Source of the DNA: Desulfobacterales bacterium
GTDB lineage: Bacteria; Desulfobacterota; Desulfobacteria; Desulfobacterales; JAAELO01
Assembly (NCBI GenBank): GCA_024226555.1
Contig: JAAELO010000765.1
Location: forward strand, 1 to 35,387
DNA length: 35,387 bases
Direction: 5' to 3'
Shown here piece after piece: positions 7,273-13,890 of this stretch (its first letter is position 1; each line of letters opens with the position of its first letter). Below the pieces are notes generated by a model. It was not told the origin of the DNA. It saw only the letters and a program-made list of their open reading frames with translations, and made no database searches. The position numbers and the translations under genes are program-made.

Positions 7273-7724
7273 ATAATAATTTTTTAGAAAGTTTTAAATA
7301 TATCATTTTTTTTTGCAAACATACAGCATTGATACACAAACAGGTTTTACCGTTCAGGTCCCTATTTGTTCTTTGCTACCTTTACAAGGGCATTTAGGGA
7401 GTGTCCTACATCTTTTTATGATCTTATTATTGAAGGTGAAGAGTCGGGTTTATGTAATGAAGTGAACTTTTGGGGGAGCACCGAAACTGATGCAATTCCC
7501 AAAAAGAATTGCAATCAATATTAGTTTGATTCAAAAAAGCTAAACATAAACTGAGTCACTGGATGAGAACAGAAAATTTTTCTATTTGATATCACAGCTA
7601 CATTAGTTATACATACTGATTTACAATTGTAACTGCAATAATTTCACATACAGCCTTAATCTCAGGCAGTCAGGTTGACTGCCTGAGATTTAGCTGATTT
7701 TAAAAATCCTGATAGATAATCTAA
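7273..7724. other. Intergenic region of 452 bp with two hairpins, no gene seen
   Basis: No convincing ORF or repeat element is visible. It contains a small hairpin TGCAATTC / GAATTGCA (7491-7513) and the strong hairpin at 7658-7690. The promoter of the diguanylate cyclase gene should lie near 7273-7380. Confidence 0.5.
7658..7690. terminator. Perfect 15-bp hairpin downstream of an acyl-CoA dehydrogenase gene
   Basis: AATCTCAGGCAGTCA and its exact reverse complement are separated by the 3-nt loop GGT. It lies 35 bp beyond the stop of the minus-strand gene 7725-9428. There is no good T-run on the minus strand, so it may stop transcription weakly, protect the mRNA 3' end, or serve another role. 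Confidence 0.5.
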
Positions 7725-9428
7725 TTAAAAATCCTGATCTCTCATTTTATAAGCATCTTTATACTCATAAACTTCTCCCCAAACTCTTCCAAAAAGCTCG
7801 GCATCCGGGTTCGGGCTTCTTAAAATGTCTTTAGCAAGTTCTCTTTGTTTATCAGAGTTACTTGGCTTCATCATTAACTCTGTTGCAAACTTTGAAAAGT
7901 CACTAACGAGAAAATTAAAAATTGTTTCGATCAGATCATCACTTACGTCCATATGTTCCTTATTCTCCAGAATAAGCTGTCCATAAGGAATAAGGCAGAA
8001 AATATCACCAATGCTAAGAAGGTAATCAATGTCTTTTGACTGCTTTTTATCAGGTGTTGCCTTTGTTAAAAACTCTTTGAATGCAAGGATCTGTTCCTTG
8101 AAGATAGTAACATTCGGAGTATCCATGCTGTCATAAGCAATGTTGTAATCATGAAACTGAACTTTTCCAAGGCCTCTTGTTGGTCCCTGATTGAAAAGAA
8201 AATCGTCATTTTCAGTCTGGTGCATTTTGCCTATTTCAGGGAATTCACCTGGATTGAACAGGAAGTTATTCATGAACTTAACAATTAGAGCAATATTAAC
8301 ATGAACTGTTCCTTCAAGTTTTGGAAGCATTGGAAGTTCATTAACCGCAACTTCAAAAAATGGCTCCGCTTCAAATCCTTTTGCAGCAATTACATCCCAT
8401 AAATCCTGAACGGCTTTTTCACCTTCACGGGTCACTTTCATTTTTACCATTGGGTTGAAAAGAAGGTATCTTCTATCATTTTCATTTGCAGAGCGCATGT
8501 AATCTACTGCTCTTTCAGCAAAGACCTTCATAGCAACAATACGTGAATAGGACTCAACAAAAATTCTTTTAACATGTGGAAAATCTGTAACATGTTTTCC
8601 ATAAAGATTTCTTCCTGCTGCATGGGAAATTGATTCATAAAATGCATGTGTAGCAAGACCTATTGATCCCCAACCGAGGTTAAATTTGCAAACATTAATT
8701 GTATTAAGCATGTTGTCCCATGCATCGGGACCTTCTTCCATAATATCAGATTTGGTAATTGGATAGTCATGGAGACGGTATTCAGCAACATAGTTTTGAT
8801 GACTCACAGTGTTTTTAACGCACTCATATTTCTCATGTTTGCTGTCTACTGCAAAAAAAACATATTCCCCGGAATCGTTCATTTTAGCAAATGTTGAAAC
8901 AAGGGCTGCTTCATTACCGTTACCGATGTAATATTTATCTCCATTTGCTTTGTATGCTCCATCATCTTGTGGATAAAGCATCATATCTGAAGAATAAATA
9001 TCTGCACCATGCTCTTTTTCAGAAAGACCAAAGGCAAAAACCCCACCATCCTGAAGAAGTTTGGCTGTTTTTTGTTTCACCTCTTCATTGGAACCCATCC
9101 ATACAGGGCAAAGTCCAAGCATGGAAACCTGGAATGTGTACCAGTATGTAATTCCATAAAAAGCAGTGATTTCAGCAAACATGACGTTTCTGTGTGTATC
9201 CCATCTGGAATCCTCAGCACCATATCCTGCAGGTGTCATAAGAGTTGCCATTACCTGGTTTTCTTTCATGAATTCTACAAACTCGTAGTTCCAGGTCTTT
9301 TCATGCCAGTCCTTTTTTATGGATTCCAATCCTTTTTCTTCAAAATGATCGATAACTTTCTGCATCATATCGCGTGTTTTGTCATCACCATATTTGATAT
9401 TATGTTCTTTGGGGTTAAAAAGAATCAT
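7725..9428 (-). CDS. Acyl-CoA dehydrogenase, long (C-terminally extended) type
   Basis: This flavoprotein should oxidise an acyl-CoA to the 2,3-enoyl-CoA and pass electrons to electron-transfer flavoprotein. At 567 residues it is about 180 longer than classical enzymes. The family core is clear: FAFGLSEKEHGADI (131-144) corresponds to the FAD/substrate-binding motif of middle-domain strands, and LEGT (371-374) holds the expected catalytic base Glu372. The extra C-terminal region (about 410-560) is like that of long enzymes such as the DmdC/ACAD group; the substrate chain length is unknown. It starts at ATG 9428 with an AAGGAGA ribosome binding site. It is a paralogue of the enzyme at 11428-13137. 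Two TTGTATACAA palindromes sit just upstream. Confidence 0.92.
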   Translation of the reverse strand: MILFNPKEHNIKYGDDKTRDMMQKVIDHFEEKGLESIKKDWHEKTWNYEFVEFMKENQVMATLMTPAGYGAEDSRWDTHRNVMFAEITAFYGITYWYTFQVSMLGLCPVWMGSNEEVKQKTAKLLQDGGVFAFGLSEKEHGADIYSSDMMLYPQDDGAYKANGDKYYIGNGNEAALVSTFAKMNDSGEYVFFAVDSKHEKYECVKNTVSHQNYVAEYRLHDYPITKSDIMEEGPDAWDNMLNTINVCKFNLGWGSIGLATHAFYESISHAAGRNLYGKHVTDFPHVKRIFVESYSRIVAMKVFAERAVDYMRSANENDRRYLLFNPMVKMKVTREGEKAVQDLWDVIAAKGFEAEPFFEVAVNELPMLPKLEGTVHVNIALIVKFMNNFLFNPGEFPEIGKMHQTENDDFLFNQGPTRGLGKVQFHDYNIAYDSMDTPNVTIFKEQILAFKEFLTKATPDKKQSKDIDYLLSIGDIFCLIPYGQLILENKEHMDVSDDLIETIFNFLVSDFSKFATELMMKPSNSDKQRELAKDILRSPNPDAELFGRVWGEVYEYKDAYKMRDQDF

Positions 9429-9471
9429 TATTTATATCTCCTTGTTATTATTTGCATGTCTAAAATATAGC

Positions 9472-9504
9472 TTGTATACAACATAAATAATAACTTGTAT
9501 ACAA
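9472..9504. promoter_or_regulatory. Paired TTGTATACAA operators upstream of the first acyl-CoA dehydrogenase gene
   Basis: Two identical perfect 10-bp palindromes TTGTATACAA lie at 9472-9481 and 9495-9504, spaced 23 bp, about two helical turns. A related site, TTGTATGCAA, precedes the second acyl-CoA dehydrogenase gene at 11369-11378. A TTGACCAA half-site at 9511-9518 also matches part of the palindrome before the GntR gene. Both genes are probably controlled by one regulator. Confidence 0.6.
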
Positions 9505-9602
9505 TATATATTGACCAAAAAGCAATAAGTAAGTTAAATCGAGTGTTTAACGTTTTTCCATCCCAACCTTTGAAGTGTTTTTTCATAAAGTGGTTAAATT
9601 TA

Positions 9603-9617
9603 GGGAATATCTAATAA
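9603..9617. repeat. Older repeat end interrupted by a newer element
   Basis: GGGAATATCTAATAA is a variant left end. The complete element at 9618-9746 is inserted in it. Removing the insert and one ATAA copy restores GGGAATATCTAATAATTTAG, which matches the small palindromic copy at 19758-19783. Confidence 0.65.
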
Positions 9618-9746
9618 GGGAACCTCTAATAATTAATATTTTGGATGAAATACAAGGCATTTCCAAAAGTAACGAGCCGATTTTATTACAGTTTTTTTTG
9701 GAAATAACAAAGTATTACGCCAAAAGAGGAGTTATTAGAGATTCCC
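9618..9746. mobile_element. Complete MITE-like element, 129 bp, with ATAA direct repeats
   Basis: The element runs from GGGAACCTCTAATAATTAA to AGTTATTAGAGATTCCC, with the core AAGTAACGAGCCGATTTTAT, a T-run and GGAAATAAC. It is flanked on both sides by ATAA (9614-9617 and 9747-9750), a probable target duplication. The copy at 26312-26441 is the same element in reverse orientation. It carries no ORF. Confidence 0.85.
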
Positions 9747-9860
9747 ATAATTTAGTAGCAGGACTATATGGGATTACAAAAAAGTGCTTTTTAGAGATTT
9801 TTTTGATAATATTTAATTTTAGTATTTTGCGACCGTTTATTAAAAATGTTAGGAGGCAGA

Positions 9861-10304
9861 ATGAGAGTTTACGTCTGCATACTGATTCTTAGTCTGGTAT
9901 TTGGTGGTTGTAGCAGTGACTCCAGAGATCTCACCGAGTATGAACTTGACGAAGGCTCATTCGGTGCGGATACTATAGCCAAGATCGAGAAGGAATCCGG
10001 TATCGATATCGTTGATGGCGCAAAGGGGTTGAAATTTTACCACATACCACCAATTGACCCCATGATCTTTGCAAAGATCCAAATACCGGTTGAAAAAGGA
10101 GAGGTGATAGAAAAAAGGCTCAAAGATCTCACTGTTTTTTCATTTCCGAAAAGCTTTGCAGACGACAGGTGTAATTGGTGGCCATCCAGCCCAAAGAATG
10201 TAATATTCTCAAAATACACATTTAATAATGGATATTATATAGAGGCATATCTCATACAGGAGGAACAACAACTCATTCTTTACCTTAAGTATTTTACGAT
10301 ATAA
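9861..10304 (+). CDS. Putative lipoprotein of unknown family
   Basis: This protein of 147 residues starts at ATG 9861, chosen because AGGAGG lies four bases upstream (9851-9856). It has a signal peptide and lipobox FGGC with Cys17, so it is probably membrane-anchored on the periplasmic side. The mature part contains an acidic segment, a Lys/Glu helix, a short Cys-Asn-Trp-Trp-Pro motif and alternating strands near the end. I do not recognise the family. The base composition of the coding region is visibly richer in G+C than its neighbours, which suggests acquisition from elsewhere. It lies directly downstream of the nested repeat elements and converges with the GntR gene. Confidence 0.65.
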   Translation: MRVYVCILILSLVFGGCSSDSRDLTEYELDEGSFGADTIAKIEKESGIDIVDGAKGLKFYHIPPIDPMIFAKIQIPVEKGEVIEKRLKDLTVFSFPKSFADDRCNWWPSSPKNVIFSKYTFNNGYYIEAYLIQEEQQLILYLKYFTI

Positions 10305-10413
10305 CTCCAAATCAATGTATCAACAATGACAGCCTTTGGAAAAATGAAAGAATCAGATCTGCTTTTATCACTTTCTTAGCTTTCGGCAGAGGCTTTTTAC
10401 TTAGATTTATAAA

Positions 10414-11136
10414 TTATTCAGAATTAACTGTATTTTCATCAAATTGTAATTTTGCTTCTTTTATTCTGTTGATTCCGAACAAAATAAGTTTTTCCATTAT
10501 AAAGCCGCTAAGCTCCACATCCCGTTTTTCAAGTGCAGCGACAAGGTTGCGCTGAATATCAATAATGCTTTTTGAATCTGCATCCTTTAGTTTGTATAAT
10601 AAATTAAGGTAAGTTATGAATACTGGTTTCAGAGTATTAAAGAAAAGCTGAATTGCTAAACTGTCAGCCATTTGAAAGATATATTCATGAAATTTAAAGT
10701 CAGCTTCAGATAGGAAATCTGGTTTTTTCAGGTTCTTCAGTTTGTCATCCAGAATTGAATAGAGGAAACAGATATCTTCATCTCTTATTTGGTGAACCGC
10801 TTTTTTAACTGCAAAAACTTCACAAACAAGCCTGAAATCCATAAACGATGATAGAGCATCAACGCTTAAACCAAGGCTATTGTTAATATAGTGAATAAGA
10901 AGGGGCAGAGATGCCTCCTTTTTATAATCAGTAACATATGATCCACTCTGTGGGATTTTCTGTACAAGTTTCAGGTGATCAAGACGGCCCAGGGCATCAC
11001 GTATTGTATTTCTGCTGGCTTTGAATTTCTCAGACAGCTCTCGTTCTGAAGGCAACCTGCTCCCTATAGCATAGTGACCGTCGAAGATATCTTTCTGTAA
11101 TTTCTGAAAAACAGTTTCAGATATATTATTTGTCAT
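10414..11136 (-). CDS. GntR-family regulator, FadR/FCD subfamily
   Basis: A 240-residue regulator. Residues about 5-70 form the winged helix-turn-helix (GHYAIGSRLPSERELSEKF, then ASRNTIRDALGRL). Residues about 90-230 form the all-helical FCD effector domain, with acidic and His residues (Asp and His of the FHEYIF segment) that in this subfamily often bind a metal and a carboxylate or acyl ligand. The gene sits between two acyl-CoA dehydrogenase genes and is divergent from the second, so it probably controls acyl-CoA oxidation. A candidate auto-operator AATTGGTCAACCAATT is at 11205-11220. It starts at ATG 11136 with AAAAGG upstream. Confidence 0.88.
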   Translation of the reverse strand: MTNNISETVFQKLQKDIFDGHYAIGSRLPSERELSEKFKASRNTIRDALGRLDHLKLVQKIPQSGSYVTDYKKEASLPLLIHYINNSLGLSVDALSSFMDFRLVCEVFAVKKAVHQIRDEDICFLYSILDDKLKNLKKPDFLSEADFKFHEYIFQMADSLAIQLFFNTLKPVFITYLNLLYKLKDADSKSIIDIQRNLVAALEKRDVELSGFIMEKLILFGINRIKEAKLQFDENTVNSE

Positions 11137-11204
11137 TTAATAACCTTTTTACCAATCTGAAAAATACATAAAGTTTTTAATAATCTGGTTAATACAGAAT
11201 GGTT

Positions 11205-11220
11205 AATTGGTCAACCAATT
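11205..11220. promoter_or_regulatory. PdhR/FadR-like palindrome upstream of the GntR gene
   Basis: AATTGGT-CA-ACCAATT is a 7-bp inverted repeat with a 2-bp centre, very close to the ATTGGTNNNACCAAT type of site used by FCD-type GntR regulators. It lies about 70 bp upstream of the gene's start, as expected for autoregulation. Confidence 0.6.
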
Positions 11221-11344
11221 TAAAACTAAACACTAATAACAGGATTTATAAAAACATTCGCACATTGTAAAGGTCTTGATATAACAGGGGAATTAAATTC
11301 AAAAGATGTTTTTATTAAAAATAATTCTTGAATTTTTATCAAAC

Positions 11345-11378
11345 TGGTGCTACCAAAATGGATATATCTTGTATGCAA
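11345..11378. promoter_or_regulatory. Two operator-like palindromes before the second acyl-CoA dehydrogenase gene
   Basis: TGGTGCTACCA (11345-11355) fits the TGGT-N3-ACCA form of FadR/PdhR-type sites. TTGTATGCAA (11369-11378) differs by one base from the two palindromes before the first acyl-CoA dehydrogenase gene. Both lie 50-85 bp upstream of the start codon at 11428. Confidence 0.5.
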
Positions 11379-11427
11379 ACTAAATTTATATGTTTTTATA
11401 TTTATTCAATTTTTCAGGAGGAAACGG

Positions 11428-13137
11428 ATGGTACTTTTAAATCCAAAGAATTACAAAGACAGAAATTACCCAGATGAGCGATCTAAAGAGATCATGACTA
11501 AAACTATTGACTGGTTCGAAAAAAAAGGTCTTGCAGCAATTAAAAAAGACTACCACGAGCACACTTTCAACTCTGACTTTGCTGAATTTGTAAAAGAAGA
11601 AAGAATTTTCGAGACCCTTTTCCTTCCAGCTGGTTATGGAGATGATCCAAACCAGCACTACAGCACATACAAAATGTTTGAATACTCAGAAATCCTGGGA
11701 TTTTACAGTTCTGCATACTGGTACATGTTCCACGTATCCACACTTGGTCTTGATCCTGTTTTCCTTGGTGACAACGAAGATGCAAAGAAAACAGCAGCAG
11801 CAACACTTAAAGAGAACCCACTATGTGCTTTCGGTCTTTCTGAAAAAGAGCACGGAGCTGATATCTACTCTAGTGAAATGATGCTGTACCCTCAGGCAGA
11901 CGGTACTTACCTTGCAAAAGGTAACAAGTACTATATCGGTAACGGTAACGAAGCTGCTACTGTAACTGTTTTCGGAAAAATTGCTGATACTGACGAATAC
12001 GTATTCTTTGTTGTTGATTCTCAGCACGAAAAATATGAGTGCGTTAAAAACGTAATTGAGTGTGACCAGATGTACGTTGCAGAGTTTAATCTACACGACT
12101 ACCCAATAACAGATGCAGAGATTACAAGCCGTGGTAAAAAAGCATGGGATGATATGCTTAACACAATCAATATCTGTAAGTTCAACATCGGTTCTGCTGC
12201 TATCGGACTTAGTACACACTCTTTTTATGAAGGTCTGAATCATGCTGCACACAGAGGTATTTTTGGTCAGAAAGTAACTGACTTTGCTCACATAAAGCAA
12301 CTTTTCTTCGATTCTTACAACAGAATCGTAGCAATGAAGCTTTTCGGACTTCGAGCAACTGATTACATGAGAGCTGCAAATAGTGAAGATAAACGTTACC
12401 TTCTTTTTAATCCGCTTATGAAAATGAAAGTTGCAATTCAGGGCGAGATTGTTCACGAACTTATCTGGGATGTTACTGCTGCAAAAGGTTTTGAAAAAGA
12501 TCAGCATTTCGAGCACGCTGCCGTTCAGATTAAAGGTATGCCTAAGCTTGAAGGAACAAAGCACGTTAATATGGCTCTTATGGCGAAACTTATTCCAAAC
12601 TACATGTTCAACCCTAAAGAGTACGAAGAAGTTCTTAGACGTAACGGTGCTGAAAACGATGACTTCCTTTTCAACCAGGGACCTACTAAAGGTTATGGTA
12701 AAATTCAGTTCCACGATTACATGCCTGTACTTGAAAGTGCCAATGTTCCAAACTCTAAAGTATTTATTCAGCAGGTTGAACTATTCAAGCAACTGCTAAT
12801 GGAGTCTGGTGCAGACCTGATGAACCAGATGGCAAACTTCGACTTCCTTTACTCTCTTGGTGAAATTTTCTGCATGGTTCCATACGCACAGCTTGTAGTT
12901 GAGAGTGCAAAAATGGAAGGCATTGATGATGATGTTCTTGACTCAATCTTCGACGTTTTCGTTCGTGATATGTCAAAATATGCTCTTGACCTTGCAATGA
13001 AACCATCAAGTACTGAAAAGCAGCAGGAAATATGCAAGAACATGTGCATGAAGCCTGTCGTTGATCTTGAAAAGTACGACAGAGTGATCAATGATCACAT
13101 CTACTCTCTTGTAGATAGCTACGTGATGAATCCATAA
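11428..13137 (+). CDS. Acyl-CoA dehydrogenase, long type, probably highly expressed paralogue
   Basis: A 569-residue paralogue of the enzyme at 7725-9428, similar throughout. The FAD/substrate motif AFGLSEKEHGADI lies at about residues 134-146 and the expected catalytic base is Glu375 in LEGT (374-377). The C-terminal extension (about 415-565) is present. The start is ATG 11428, chosen for the AGGAGG five bases upstream; earlier in-frame codons have no binding site. Codons such as AAC, TAC, TTC, GGT and CTT are used far more consistently than in the paralogue, a sign of high expression. Operator-like palindromes precede it, and a strong intrinsic terminator follows at 13179-13207. The substrate is not known. 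Confidence 0.93.
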   Translation: MVLLNPKNYKDRNYPDERSKEIMTKTIDWFEKKGLAAIKKDYHEHTFNSDFAEFVKEERIFETLFLPAGYGDDPNQHYSTYKMFEYSEILGFYSSAYWYMFHVSTLGLDPVFLGDNEDAKKTAAATLKENPLCAFGLSEKEHGADIYSSEMMLYPQADGTYLAKGNKYYIGNGNEAATVTVFGKIADTDEYVFFVVDSQHEKYECVKNVIECDQMYVAEFNLHDYPITDAEITSRGKKAWDDMLNTINICKFNIGSAAIGLSTHSFYEGLNHAAHRGIFGQKVTDFAHIKQLFFDSYNRIVAMKLFGLRATDYMRAANSEDKRYLLFNPLMKMKVAIQGEIVHELIWDVTAAKGFEKDQHFEHAAVQIKGMPKLEGTKHVNMALMAKLIPNYMFNPKEYEEVLRRNGAENDDFLFNQGPTKGYGKIQFHDYMPVLESANVPNSKVFIQQVELFKQLLMESGADLMNQMANFDFLYSLGEIFCMVPYAQLVVESAKMEGIDDDVLDSIFDVFVRDMSKYALDLAMKPSSTEKQQEICKNMCMKPVVDLEKYDRVINDHIYSLVDSYVMNP

Positions 13138-13178
13138 CAGATTCCATGTTTTTGGTAATTGCTAAAACTTAAATAAAA

Positions 13179-13207
13179 GAAAACGGAGACACCTCCGTTT
13201 TCTTTTT
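13179..13207 (+). terminator. Rho-independent terminator of the second acyl-CoA dehydrogenase gene
   Basis: GAAAACGGAG / CTCCGTTTTC forms a perfect 10-bp stem with loop ACAC, followed by TTTTT. It begins 41 bp after the stop codon. Confidence 0.9.
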
Positions 13208-13214
13208 ATTTATA

Positions 13215-13803
13215 GAGAACCTCTAATAATTAAAATTTTGTATAATAAAAACCTATTTTTTTATTAGTCTTATTGAAATAATTTAATAAAATCTACAAAA
13301 GAAAATAACCTCCGATTTAAAGGCAGTTCTTTTTCAAAAAACCTAAACAAACAAAATTAAACTTTTTTGTTTTATTAGCAGTTCAGTCAAAACTAAAGCC
13401 TTTTGTGTGCAATAACTCATTTCTATCTGTTTTTTCGCAGCTTTATTCATATTTATAATTTTATCAGATTAAACTTCAGGAAACTTCTAATAATTAGAAT
13501 TTTTATTGAAATGCAATGGTTGTTTATATTAAACTTCTCTTTATGAGAAAATATAAACTAGATCGGAATCTCTAATAATTGTTTTTTGGTTGAAACGTTA
13601 ATAAAAGCTTTAGTTTTATAAAATCTCTACAAGGCGAGAAAATATAATGAGCCGATTCGTTTATAAATTTTTTTATAAAGTTTACAGTTCTTTTTTTGGA
13701 AATACTCTGTTGTTTTGTTAATATTTCTTTAAAACAACTTAAGAATTTCAGTCAAAACAAAATTGGAACCTTTTGTTTTATATACCACTTATTAGAAATT
13801 CCC
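13215..13803. mobile_element. Cluster of nested or tandem MITE-like elements (about 590 bp)
   Basis: At least three left ends are visible: GAGAACCTCTAATAATTAA (13215), GGAAACTTCTAATAATTAG (13479) and GGAATCTCTAATAATTG (13565). The last continues through the long-form core (AAAAGCTTTAGTTTTATAAA, then ATGAGCCGATTCGTTTATAA, a T-run and AAAACAACTTA) to the right end ATTAGAAATTCCC at 13803, a 239-bp element. The core of the first copy is strongly decayed (AACCTCCGATTTAAAGG). The region has no plausible gene. Confidence 0.75.
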
Positions 13804-13890
13804 TATCATAGGTCTTAGATCTACTATCTCATAATCAAATGTAATCTGAATTTTTACTAGCTTATTGATTTTTTTTGTATTCAAAATACA

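Noticed and set aside
7395-7412. AGGGAGTGTCCTACA, like the terminal sequence of some insertion sequences
   Set aside because: Only one such end is present; there is no inverted partner, no target duplication and no transposase ORF in the gap.
9575-9892. A 105-codon plus-strand ORF
   Set aside because: It spans the nested repeat elements and overlaps the start of the well-supported lipoprotein gene at 9861.
12091-12714. A 207-codon minus-strand ORF
   Set aside because: It is the antisense shadow of the acyl-CoA dehydrogenase gene with its strong codon bias; no start site or family features.
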